From NCBI RefSeq assembly GCF_003254395.2, contig NC_037638.1, forward strand, positions 21,839,352 to 21,903,351: a stretch of 64,000 bases of DNA, given 5' to 3'. Shown one piece after another: positions 1 through 10,801 of the stretch. The DNA is from Apis mellifera. Taxonomy: Eukaryota; Arthropoda; Insecta; Hymenoptera; Apidae. The position numbers were made by a program, and so were the translations under genes. Under the pieces are notes generated by a model that was not told the DNA's origin, did not search any database, and saw nothing but the letters and a program-made list of their open reading frames with translations. How positions within the stretch are numbered: position 1 is the first letter of the stretch; each line of letters opens with the position of its first letter.

Positions 1-161
1 TCGTTCTCCAAGGGGCAAAGGTCGACGTGGTTGTGGCCTGAGTGGTCTCGGGAACGATCGGAGGCATCGCCGGTGCATTCGCAGACGGAACGTTCGCAGG
101 AGATATTAAGTCTTGGTCCACTTCGACCTCCATATCGAGCGGCGACCTCGTCGACGTAGGA
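1..161 (-). CDS. Cirl: Latrophilin/Cirl exon, Thr/Ser/Pro stalk (partial, runs off window)
   Basis: Minus-strand exon encoding part of the extracellular stalk between the lectin domain and the HormR/GAIN region of the adhesion GPCR latrophilin. It starts after the acceptor atttcacag at 170-162. Its first base T completes the codon AG|T left by the 661-844 exon, so the phase matches. The frame has 53 codons with no stop: it opens PTSTRSPLDMEVEVD, has an acidic patch, then a Pro/Ala/Thr-rich part ending TTTSTFAPWRT at the window edge. The other two frames are stopped or lack a compatible phase. No domain is visible; linkers of this kind are low in conservation, so the assignment rests on phase, position and composition. 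One base is left over at position 1, so the exon continues outside the window or ends there. Confidence 0.8.
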
Positions 162-660
162 CTGTGAAATGGAACGGTCGTTTGTCACTTTGAAACGCGG
201 CTGTTGCCAGCATCGTGTCCAACGATGCTCGTCGTCCAACGAAAATATTTCCTCCTCCCCCCACCACCACCGGGTCGGGGAGGAAGGCAACGCAAAATAT
301 TCCACTTTTAATGGAACATTTTCGATAACTTTGTTTTTCCAACTAACACAAGGAGAGAGAATATCCTTTCGGATGTTCCGTGGCAAAGTTGCGCGGGTAA
401 CGGAAATATCTTTATTATTTCACGCTTCAATTTGGGAAAAATATCACCGTATCTTTCGCCGTGCCGATATGGATGGAAATTATCACGGACATTTTTCCAA
501 TTTTTTCCTCCCCCAAAGAAGCGAAAAAACAATATTTCGAAACGGACAATTTAAAGTTGGAAAAATTATAAATAGAGCAAATCGAAAGGATACTCTTATT
601 CGAAAAGCAAAATACGCGTTTCGTATTTTAATTCGTAAAGTGTTTAAAGCGTGTACCGAC
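162..660 (-). other. Cirl: Cirl intron between the two stalk exons
   Basis: 499 bp intron with donor gtcggt at 660-655 and acceptor ttcacag at 168-162. It is AT-rich in the middle and holds only chance open frames on both strands; I see no exon or regulatory element in it. Confidence 0.75.
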
Positions 661-844
661 CTTGGAGTGGTGGTTATTGGGAGCGCCGGGGTGGACGGTG
701 CTGGTGGCTGCGGCGGTTGCTGAGCCGAGGGTGTCGTAATCCTCGAGGGAGGCCTGACAGTCGGCTTAGCCGTGCTCCAAACGCTCGGCTGAGAAGTCAT
801 GAACCACGGAGGACTCGGACGGGACGTTGTCGTGGTCGTTGCCG
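661..844 (-). CDS. Cirl: Latrophilin/Cirl exon, Thr/Ser/Pro-rich stalk after the lectin domain
   Basis: Minus-strand 184 nt exon (2 nt + 60 codons + 2 nt). The acceptor is cacttgcag, ending at 845, and the donor CCAAG|gtcggt. Its first two bases CG join the single G left by either upstream lectin exon to make GCG (Ala). The peptide starts A-TTTTT-SRPSPPW and continues with Pro, Ser, Thr and Gln-rich sequence (QPSVW, QQPPQPPAPS, PITTTP). As I recall it, Drosophila Cirl has a similar Ala-Ala-Thr-rich segment followed by NRPSPPPW directly after its lectin domain, which supports orthology. The segment is extracellular, probably O-glycosylated given its Thr/Pro content, and acts as a spacer holding the lectin domain away from the GAIN domain. 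Confidence 0.88.
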
Positions 845-1583
845 CTGCAAGTGTTGTGAGTCGGTGTCGTTTTAATTCGTGGAGGAGACAAAACAAAAGT
901 GAAAACGCGCGGCGCCAAACGAAGGCGAGAAACGGAAAGGCGAGAAGGGGTTGATGGCGGCGAAAGTGAAAGAGTGGCTCGTTAACTTTCGCCAGGTTTA
1001 CCCTCGAAAATCCTGAGAGAGCTCGTCCACGAGCTTATCGGATTCGAGTATAATTAAAAAGGAAAAGTAGAATTCGAGGACGCGGTAGACCGAAGCTGGC
1101 TGCTCGTCAATCGGCTCGAACGACCACGGATATTTTAAACCTCGTTGCAGTTACGTGGATTGTAAGTAAGGATCGATCTCTCGTCGATCTCTCTCTCTTT
1201 CTCTTGGCCAGAAACTAAACGCTCGTCGTCACTTGTTTCTTCGTCGAATCGCCCCGTCACGATGAAAACCGTCTTTAATCTCACTCAATTCAAGCTCACC
1301 CTTTTCTTTCTTTTTTTTTCTTTTCTTTTTTTTTTTCGACTTTCGTTAAATCTTTATAGAAGGGAGATAATCGTGGCGATAACGACGAATGACTTCGACG
1401 AACGAATATATTCAATATATACTTTTTATTTATAAACTCATCATTACACGGTAACGTGCAATTAAATGATATCGAGCCGATAATTTATCGCGTTATCTCT
1501 AGATATTATTGGGCCATCGATTCGACGTTGAAGAACCGAGAGAAGAATGGAACGATCGGTTTCTCCAGAAACCGACGATTGTA

Positions 1584-1607
1584 CTCTCTCTCTCTCTCTC
1601 TCTCTCT
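1584..1607. repeat. (CT)12 microsatellite
   Basis: 24 bp uninterrupted CT run inside the Cirl intron. Confidence 0.95.
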
Positions 1608-2023
1608 ACTACGATTGTCCATGCCCATTTCGGGATTCCCTATCTCGAATACATATCCACGTACCATAACAATCGTACGATGGTTGAATGGAACAATCGG
1701 TCGGGCCAATCGGTCACGCGGCGTCGAATCGATCTCGAAGAAATATCCCCGAAAACGAATATCGTTACCTCCACCCCCGAATCGAGTCGAAACAGGGACG
1801 ACAGGATTAGCCTACCTTCGAAGGTACCCGTGATATCGTGACTATATCTGGCCTAAGAGGAGAGAACGATCTTTAACCCAAGATGGCGACGGCAGTTAAT
1901 CCCTGAACGGGATGGTCCGCGTATTTCGCGGCACTATCTCTATAGAGGTCATCTTTATTGGCCGAAGGGGTTGGCGATAAGGTAAAATACCGGACGTTGC
2001 CGATGTCCGTATACGATACGTCC

Positions 2024-2025
<2 letters not shown>

Positions 2026-2085
<60 letters not shown>
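2026..2085. repeat. (GA)30 microsatellite
   Basis: 60 bp uninterrupted GA run, the longest dinucleotide array of this motif in the window. On the minus strand (the Cirl sense strand) it is a 60 nt CT tract inside an intron. Confidence 0.97.
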
Positions 2086-2086
<1 letters not shown>

Positions 2087-2723
2087 GGCCGTATGCGCAT
2101 CGAGGGACGGAGTATCGAGAGGGACGCGGAGGAGAGGGCTTTTCTCTCGCTCGCCGCGGTATCGGGGACTACCAACGGGGCTATCCCTTTACTACCTCTT
2201 CAATATACGTCGGTTCAACCGATCTATCGAGCCCATCCCTCCCTGGATATCGATCAGACGAAGACGAGGCATTGCGAGTCGTGGAAAGCAAACGGAGAGG
2301 CGGAAGGCAGGGGGTGACAGTTTATGGTCCAATAAGTGATTGTGTCGAGCCGGTGGTTTTGGGAGCTCGTAATCGGGGGTAAGTGTGAACGTCGAAATGC
2401 CAGGGAAGGAAGCCGCCTTTTCGGTTTGCCTTTAAGTCTGTTTCTGTGGATCGTAAAATGTTCAAACAAATGCGGCATACATGGAAGTGCGTATGGGAAA
2501 GAAAAGATTTTTTCGAGGATCAAGACACGAATTTTTTGTTACGGAATCGAAGAAATGGTAAGAAAATCAAATCGTACGAAAATCGTGTTAATACGAATGA
2601 ACGATCGATGGAAAATTAATCGAAGATCGGGATATTGGAATCATGGCCATTTCGTCATACTCGATTCGCGGAATCGTTGAGCGTAACGAACGATCGATCG
2701 ATCGATCGCTTGCAGCAATCTTT

Positions 2724-2762
2724 CCTCCTCCTCCTCCTCCTCCTCCTCCTCCTCCTCCTCCT
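2724..2762. repeat. (CCT)13 microsatellite
   Basis: 39 bp pure CCT array in the Cirl intron, about 25 bp after a short GATC tandem (around 2691-2707). The poly-Pro and poly-Gly frames across it are artefacts of the repeat. Confidence 0.95.
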
Positions 2763-3731
2763 TTTTCCACATTTGCCGTGTTTGTTCTTATTAAGGTCGT
2801 AGAAGAGTTTCATTACGATACGAAACACGTCAGAGATGTTGGACGTGCAGCCGCATGTTCCGCCGCGTTACCGATCCCCACGATCGATTTCTCGATCGCG
2901 AAGATCACGTCTTCGCCTAACCCCTCCCTCTTCCTCCCTCTTTGCCATCTTTTCTTTCTCCTCTCCACTTTATACTCCGTCTGTCTCGAGAGTGCATAGC
3001 CGATGCAAGCCGTTGGAAGATCTTTATCGGGACACGGGCTCGCAGTTACGTGGGCAACGTGAATCATAAGCGCCGACTTCGGGAAATCCTAATCGATTCT
3101 CGCGGTTGAACTGCTTTTTACCCGCTCGAGACTTAACCGCGCCTCTTTAAAAAAAAAAGAAAAGAAAAGAAAAAGCGATTATCGAGAACTTGTTCCCCTG
3201 GAAAACGAGATTCTCGGGATGTTTACAGATTTCCTGAAATTCTAAAGAGAAGTTAAATAATAAAAATAAAATAAAAAATAGAAAAACATTCGAATTCTCG
3301 CGCAATGGACAAGAAAAATATCGATTGCGGGGAAAAGTATATTTTCATTTTTCACGCGATACGAAACGAAGCGTTATCCATTAGATTCTTCTTAAAGATA
3401 AAAAAAATTCTCTTCAAAAGGATACACACGTATGAATCGTGTTAACAATACGAATTTACGTTTGAAAGTACGAAATTTGGAATAGGAATTATTAATACAC
3501 GTTGAATAAAAAAAAAAGAAAGAAAAGAAAAATTTAAATCATTGACAAACATTTGTAATATCCGCAAACGTATTTCTTCCGACCATTTTGCTAAAAGAAT
3601 GTTTCGACGGTCGGCGCCTATGCGATTGTTGGGTATCTACGGAAGACCGTTTCGTAGAATAAACGATACAGGGTACAGAGATATTACAGAGAAGGGAAGG
3701 GCGCGTACAAAAATGGCGGAGTCTTACTTAC

Positions 3732-3838
3732 CGGACAGGCAACGATAATGCGCCTCGAGGTACTTGTGCGTGTTGGGACAGGGATCGCCGAATTGCAGCG
3801 TCGATGCAACAATGCTGCAGTTCTGCTGGTCGTTGCAC
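3732..3838 (-). CDS. Cirl: Latrophilin/Cirl lectin (RBL/SUEL) second half, alternative exon A
   Basis: Minus-strand 107 nt exon (1 nt + 35 codons + 1 nt) encoding the C-terminal half of the rhamnose/galactose-binding lectin domain of latrophilin. The acceptor caaaccag ends at 3839 and has a poor pyrimidine tract; the donor TCCG|gtaagt is strong. The leading G completes GA|G (Glu) from the 19783-19969 exon. Visible hallmarks are CNDQQNC, the GDPCPNTHKYLEAHYRC signature and four cysteines. In this family the signature closes the lectin fold and carries part of the ligand-binding loop. It resembles the Drosophila Cirl version (GDPCPGTHKYLEAHYQC as I recall it) more than exon B does, so it is probably the ancestral-type copy. 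The trailing G joins CG of the 661 exon. See exon B at 4250-4356. Confidence 0.93.
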
Positions 3839-4249
3839 CTGGTTTGCGATTGGTCGGTTAACATGACGTACACTACGTACACCCTTACCAAAGTGTACTG
3901 AACCATGGATCCTGTCCCTTTTCCTCTTATCGTCATTACGGATGCTTACGAAGGAGGGAGGATTGAAAAAAGGGGAGAGACTTTTTCGACGAACGTGTCA
4001 TTCGTTGTCAATTCTTTCTCGCTCGAAGGTTCACGCCTTTCTCCAAGCCACGATACGAATAATATGAATAATTCAATGATGAAATTTATCTTCTTCTTTA
4101 TCTTTCTCGTTTATCATCGTATCATCATCATCATCATCCTCGTCTCGTTGAGAAGACTTGGAAAAATCGTGAACCCGGTGTTACAACTCGTGGACGAAAG
4201 AAGACGATCGAACGAAGTCGAAAAGATATGTGTTTGTGTGTGCACCAAC
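3839..4249 (-). other. Cirl: Short intron between the two alternative lectin exons
   Basis: 411 bp between exon B (donor CTAG|gttggt) and exon A (acceptor caaaccag). It carries TCA/ATC-rich sequence and no open exon. Control elements for exon choice would be expected here, but none can be recognised by eye. Confidence 0.6.
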
Positions 4250-4356
4250 CTAGGCAATAGTACTGCGCCTCGATGTATTTTCCGGTTCCGGGACACGGAT
4301 CTTCCTCGAAAATGTCGCTGCGCACGTCCACCGAACAGGAATTACGATAATTGCAC
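4250..4356 (-). CDS. Cirl: Latrophilin/Cirl lectin (RBL/SUEL) second half, alternative exon B
   Basis: Minus-strand 107 nt exon, the same length and phases as exon A, lying 411 bp upstream of it in transcription order. The acceptor gacgattgcag is good; the donor CTAG|gttggt is weaker than that of exon A. It encodes CNYRNSCSV...FEEDPCPGTGKYIEAQYYCL. All four cysteines, the DPCP-T-KY-EA-Y-C core and Phe are kept, but about half of the residues differ from exon A. There is a one-residue insertion before DPCP (EEDP against GDP) and the exon ends one residue earlier. The preserved cysteine frame and matching splice phases argue for a functional alternative exon rather than a relic. Joining to 19783-19969 gives GAG (Glu) and to 661-844 gives GCG (Ala). 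Use of this exon in real transcripts is inferred. Confidence 0.87.
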
Positions 4357-5929
4357 CTGCAATCGTCACGAATGAGCAAAAGAATGTCACCCAACAGGGA
4401 GAATAACAAGTGATTCGAAAGAAGATTCGATGGGATGAATTTCTTTAACGAGAATCAATGGCGCCGATGAGAAGCGAACCATGACGATCTTGAAAAATGT
4501 TTCATGACGTTTTCCATATTTTCTATGTATATATATATATATTTTTTTTTTTCTTTTGCCTCACATATCATTATGAATCATGAAAAATTTCTTCCAATAT
4601 ATATATACATATACATATATATGTATTTACAATTGGAGAATCCGTATTTTCATCATGTTGGAGGCACGATTTTTGTTTCATTCTGTTATTTCGAAACGCG
4701 ACAGCGTATCGGGGAGAATGTTAGTAACAACAGATGTTCGATACTCACGAGGTACGCGTGTTAGCAAATTACAACAGGACATTGAGTTAGTAGAAACAGA
4801 GGTTTGCAGTAGTTCTAAAAGCGCAGTATGCGTTCGTGGTAATAGGACAGATGAACTTGTACTCGCAACGTCGTGCGTCGATTATTTCGTGTTAATGGTA
4901 TCACGGAGTGTATGTACAGAGATACTAGTATCATGCAGAAAACTGGACTCAAAACACGTTGCAAAGTTTCCTCGACGAGTATATCACATCTACTTTCCTT
5001 TCCTTTTCCTTTCTTCTCTGAATTAATCCATCGTTTCGACGCGTACAGAAATCGGGTCACGCGAGCGAAATTTCAATTGTCTCTTTCCTTTTTTTCTAAA
5101 TTATATTTCGACGTATAAGAAATTGATCGACGAAATTCGATCAATTGTTGTAAACGCATGGCACTTTGTTGAAAAGTAAGTAAACTTTCGCGAAAGAAAT
5201 TTCACGTCACGGTTTTAATTGTTATTTTACAAGAGAGACTTGTTACTGGATTCGTGAGGGATTTTTAAAGCTTTGCAAAATAAGAACAACAAAATGGAAG
5301 TAAGAGAAAGTATATCACGATGACGCGCGAGGGAGTTGGTTCCTGCATAGGGAATTTTTCGTACTTATCGCCGAATCTTTAGTTGGCTTCAAAGATGTTT
5401 TCGCCCGCGATTTTAATCCCAAAGACATTCGTTATTCGCGTGGGTCGTTTGATTTGAAAACGAACCGTAATCGTCTTAACGGGGAAAGCAGCTTAGCAGG
5501 TCTCTTGGAATCGTTTCATTAAAAATAAATCGACGAGTTTAAAAACGCGGCATTTTTTACTCCGTACTAGACGAGAAAACGCGCCCCAATCCTATTTTTA
5601 ACGTTACTGGAAAAATCTTATTGACGCGAAGAAAGGGAGGAAACGAAGCGGCTATAACGAACCGATCGATGACGGAAGTGCACCTGACTTAATGATTCAA
5701 CTATCGAGTATTATTAATGCTTTACAGCACTTCTTTAAAATCAATTTCTCTCCCCTTTATTTTTCTTTCAATTTTTCACGCTAACCAATATTAGAGATCG
5801 GTTTAGAGAAAAGTTTTCTCGAATTTTTAAAATATTATCGATATACGATACAACGCGTACGTGTGTATTTAAAGATTAAGTTTCGCGAAGAAAATTTACA
5901 ATAAATCGATTAATTAATCAATTATTTAT

Positions 5930-5944
5930 ATATATATATATATA
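5930..5944. repeat. (TA)n tract
   Basis: Short uninterrupted TA run inside an AT-rich part of the large intron. Confidence 0.75.
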
Positions 5945-8900
5945 GAAAATTTTTTGAATCGAAGAGCTTTTTAACAATTTTCTATATTATATCCATCGAT
6001 TAGAATGTAAATATACAGTCTCGCGAAATCACGCTTTGTCGATATAAATTTTAATATCTGTTCGAAATGTAAATAATGTCGTATCTATATCTCTATATCT
6101 CGAGCACTAATATTACCGTGTTTATAAATATTTCTATCTCCAATCTTTCCCACGTATATTTATATATATTCGACGACGAACAGTTCAGTTTCCCGCGCGC
6201 GACACGATCGGACGTGCAAAACTCGTCGAGCTCCAATCTCGTTCTTTCGCCGAGCCTTTCGATCGCTTCTCCATTTTTCGCGTAATGCACGCACGAAGAC
6301 AGACCCGCCTTGGAATTAAAGTTAAAGTGCGCGCACGATTTAATCTCGATCTCGGGGGAGGGAGACGAGCCATTAGAGCAGAGTGCACGGCCCATTGTTG
6401 CGCGGAACATTGTCGTTGCGCAGGTGCAAAGCCCTCGACCTGTTATCGGGATACCGACACGCTATCTCCAAGGATTAATCTCCGCTTTTCGAAATTTCGT
6501 CGAAATTTCCTCCTATTAATCTCGGCAAGAATTTTTCGTATGCGCGAATATTTTTGATATGAAGAGGAGGAGGTTAAAGAAAGGGAAGAGTCCCTTTGGA
6601 GGGAAGGAAGGATTAATACGCGAGCCGACGATCGATCCTCGAAGGGCGGGATTCCTCCCGTTTGCAAGGGTTGTTCCGGCCACGTCAATTTGTCGTGATT
6701 CGAGTGGCGTGTATCGACAGTTGCCCGACCCGGCCAACTTCTGCTTACTTGGTTGGCAATTGGCCCTGCGCGTAGATTACCATGTTACCGTACGGGAGGG
6801 AAGAGAAAACCGTTCCTGTTATCGACAACAATCTTCCGTTTCGCGTCTCCTCCCAAAGTTTTTAAAACTTTGCCGAATTTTATTAAATCGTGCGCGAAAC
6901 GAGCGTGTGAAAGAGGGAGGAGTGCAAAAAGGAGAGAAGAGGAGGATCGTGGAGAACAAGGTACGCGCGTGTTCTCCATTTTTTTCATTTACGACGTTCG
7001 TGTCACGGTGTGACGTCGCTCTCCCTCTCCTCCTCCCCCACCCTTTTTTTTCTTCTCCCTTTTTCGTCGGGGATCGTCCTTGTTGTTGCACGCGCGCGCC
7101 ACCGAATCGAATCACCGCTCGGGGTAAACGTAATTTTCAGAAGGAATAAACTACGTGGGAACACGAAAAATCGCCATTTCGCGGATGTTGGGCCGCTCGT
7201 TGTTATTAAGGCCTTCGCTTTCCCTCCTCGCCCTTACACGCACACACACAGACGCAAGCCCTTTTCATCGTTCGTTTCCATCCAACGGAGGAATCGCGGC
7301 CGCCGCCCGCGTTGCGCTTGTATCGCGCCGCTACTTTGAGCCGAGCACCGGCTGGTGGTGGGTCGGTCGTTGCTTTAATCATCGATTTCACGATGATTCA
7401 GGGGACGCCTTCCGACTCGCGTGGGCCGGCCCCCGGATTTAATACATCTCGACCCGTTCACGGCTCGCCACGCTGGTATTTATCTGGGCCAACCACTGTT
7501 ATTTTTTTCCCCCGCCGTTCCGCCGCACGAAAAAGGAGTTTCGAAACGGCGAAAAGCCCGCCGGCGGGATGTTCCAACCAACGTCGAACTATTTCTTTTT
7601 TTTCTCTCTCTCTATCGCCTCCCTCCCCTCTTCCCTTTTCGAGTCGCTTCCCGCCGAATTGATCCCCGCATTACAAAGAAACGGGTGTATAATCTATGCA
7701 TGGAACTTTTGATAGACTCCTCGCATCGGTTTAATGACCGTTTTACGCGTTACAAAGAGTTCCTCTCTCGCTCGTCACCTCGTTTTTTGGCAGTGCATTA
7801 AAATTTCAATTTCGATCATCTCTCTCTATTTTTTTTTTTTTTTTCGAAACTCCGTAAACGTTCCATAAATGGCCTCGGATATATATATATATATGTATAT
7901 ATCGATGTTATAAATATAATACATCGATGGATTAGCAAAGAGGGGTGGATAATTATCGTTGTTTACAGGGAAACGTATAACCCGAAAAAAGAGTAATCCG
8001 CGCGCGTTGATTGAATTGCGGTTCGAAATCGATGTTCGATTCCGTCGTGTTACGGCATCACGTCGAAAGATGATCGTGGAAAATTTTTTTGAAAAAAAAA
8101 GATCAATTCTCTCGACGAAATCGTTCCTGTGTAAGAATCCTGCCTCGTTCGTTGTCGTGCATTAATCGCGATTTAACACTTTTTTTTAACAGAGTTGTAC
8201 ATTCCACGATACGTAAAATTAATATATGGCTTTGAGAGAGGGGAGGGGAGGGATTCGATAATTCATCGGCGATTATACCGAAACGTCGGATGGAAATGTA
8301 ATAACGCGCGTAGATCAAACAACAAGATCGGTGGTCGGGATATAGAGGCGAAGCGGGTACAACGGGGGAACAAAATTAATATTTTAATATCGGAGAGAAA
8401 AGGAACGATTAATAAAAAAAAAATAGAAAAAGTTTTGCTTTTCCTTTTTCGTCGGAGAAAGGGGCGGCCGTTAAAAGAAAGTAGAGATTCGATCTAAATA
8501 AAACTCGACGGATCTGAAAGTCTTCCGTAAAAGTTTATTCAAATGATAGCTCGAAACCCGGCGTTTTTCTCCTATCTAAAAATTCTGCCCGATGATTTAC
8601 GATATCCTTATTTATGCACCTAGCGTTTAATAACGGAACAAAACGGAAACGGGCCACGACTCCCGACACCGTCACGCGACACGCCTCGGGTATATAACCT
8701 CGCTGCTAGTTCGAAAAAAAAGAAAAAAAAAACTTTGGTCTCTTTCGAAAATCGAATTCGTCCATTTATAAAATTTTACGTCACGTTCCCTTTGTCACTT
8801 TCGATTTTAATAATAATAATCGATGTATCGTTTCGAATTAATTTACTTGCAAATTTCGTATTTCGTGTATCAAACTTTCATTCGCAATTAATCTCTCTCG

Positions 8901-10598
8901 ATCTAATCGAATCGAATTTTATATTATTATGTGACGATGAAACATTTACAACGATCGATTTTGATTTTTTTTTTTTTATAAAAGTTTCTTCCTCGTCGAA
9001 TCGATCGTTAATCCGGACGAAAAAAAAAAAATAAAGCGAAACTAATCCAGGCACGCGTCAGAAATATTACCGATCGTTTACCGAAATATCTTGTAATCGA
9101 TGGTTTTTTGGTCGATTAGAACGACACGAAAGCGCCATTCGCGTGGAAAATGGCCAGGCACGAAATGAGGTCCGCGCGCGCGCGGTTACACAGATTCAGT
9201 TTTAGCCGGAAACACGGGGGACGCGATTGATCGGGAAACCGAATCGAGGAACTCGTTCAGAATTTCCCTCGTCTCGCGACCGATGGCGAAAAATCAATTA
9301 ACCAACCACCCGAAGGGAAGATTATGAAAAATCGTTTTGATTTTGGACCGTGTGAAAAAAGAGAGGGGGAACAGCGAACGATGTAAAACGCGGCTCGTTG
9401 AGGCGAGGATCTTTAATCGAGGAAGGAATCTCTTTGTGTGCGAAACAAGCGAGCAGAATCGGTGTTGAAGGGGACAGGAGCCGGCCGAAAATCGGAGGAT
9501 CGTGCCCCATTGACGTATATTTTCGTCCTCGCGCCCTCGGTATTTTATCCAACTCCTCGAGTGGACACGAGCGAAACGAACGATCCGGACGGAGGGAAAA
9601 AAGGAGAAAACAAGAAAGAAAGGAAGGAAGGAAGGATGTAGGAAGGACGAAGGGAAGAAACGCGTGGAAAATTGATCGCTTCGAGAAGAACCGTGATCGT
9701 TCGTTTGTGGACGAATGATTACCGTCCGCGTCACGATGACCAGGCGGAAAAGGAGTATCTCCCTATGGGAGATGTAATTGGAAAGCTTTCGAATATTAAT
9801 CGATCGCGTCTTGAAAAGGCTTGATTAACGATTGATGATATTAACGAAACGAGACGATTAACGTGCACGGATTACTTTCTCGGGATTTTCCATTTTTTTT
9901 TTCTTCCCTCCTCCTTTTAATTTCGATTTAATCGCAGTATTATTGTTGATTATTTACGTTAATTAAGAACGGATATTATTTCAATTGGCGCATTAATTGG
10001 TTACGTTTGTTTGCTTTTTTTCTTTTTCCTTCTTTTTTCTTTTTTCAAGCGTGATAAATGAGCGTTGGGTATATAATTAAAATTGCCGTGCAGCAAATCT
10101 GAAGATTGAAGAAAAAAAGGAGAAATAAGGCGGACGCGATCTGCAATTTGTTTCAGTCGGAACGAGCAATTAATCGATCTTACTTGTTGTCTACGTACTT
10201 CGTCACGAGGAGTTCGATCCGCTCGTTTTGCGAGTAAGATGCCGCGATTACGTTCCACTTCATAGTTGAATGGGTTGTAAAGTAATTTCATTCTTCGATG
10301 CTTGTTTTTTAGCGCGGAATTTCTAAACGAGCATTTTATGTTCTTCGTTTTAAATCCCTTTCTTTTTCTTTTTTTTTTGGAAACGCACGATACTAAATCG
10401 TTATTGAATTTTTTCGAACGGAAATCTATCTTGGACGATTCGATTTTTTATCGTGGCATGTAATAACATTTACATGTATATGTATATATTTTTTCGTTAC
10501 GCGAATAGCTCTCTCGTAACGAGAACAGTGTAATATAAACAGGAACAGCGAAAAGATTTAGTGCAGAATCTCTAAAAAAAAAAGGAAATTGATTTCAG

Positions 10599-10801
10599 AT
10601 TGTGATTGCTGTGATGAGACGAAAGTGGTGTGACGAATGTCGACGAAAAAGCCTCTGTTCCAGAAAGAATTTTCCCCAGGATAATTTCCCTCGCAGACAC
10701 CATAAGGATGTGTGTGCGACGATCATGTCAGAGTGGAGAAACAAGAGAACACAACACAACAGGAGCATCTCTTTCCGTAGCATTCCGGACGGTGACAAGA
10801 G
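10599..10801 (+). other. Candidate internal exon, plus strand (uncertain)
   Basis: 203 nt stretch bounded by an acceptor-like ttgatttcag and a donor-like GACAAGAG|gtaaag. One frame is open throughout. It reads IVIAVMRRKWCDECRRK at the start, has C-x2-C-x6-C cysteine spacing, and is rich in Arg, Lys and His. I do not recognise it, I find no partner exon, and the other frames and the minus strand are also largely open, so it may be chance or a non-coding RNA exon. It would be transcribed opposite to Cirl, within its large intron. Confidence 0.13.

Larger units (their letters stand above)
845..3731 (-). other. Cirl: Cirl intron, microsatellite-rich
   Basis: 2.9 kb intron between the downstream lectin exon and the stalk exon, donor G|gtaagt at 3731-3726. 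It contains (CT)n, a 60 bp (GA)n, GATC tandem copies and (CCT)n, each listed separately. Open frames here are readings of these repeats or short chance frames. No further alternative lectin exon was seen by eye. Confidence 0.7.

Noticed and set aside
1873..2317. Ser-Leu and Arg-Glu repeat frames around 2026-2085
   Set aside because: Readings of the (GA)30 microsatellite on either strand.
6559..7149. 196-codon plus-strand frame
   Set aside because: Arg/Lys-rich then Pro/Phe-rich reading of purine and pyrimidine tracts, with competing open frames on both strands; it lies in the Cirl intron.
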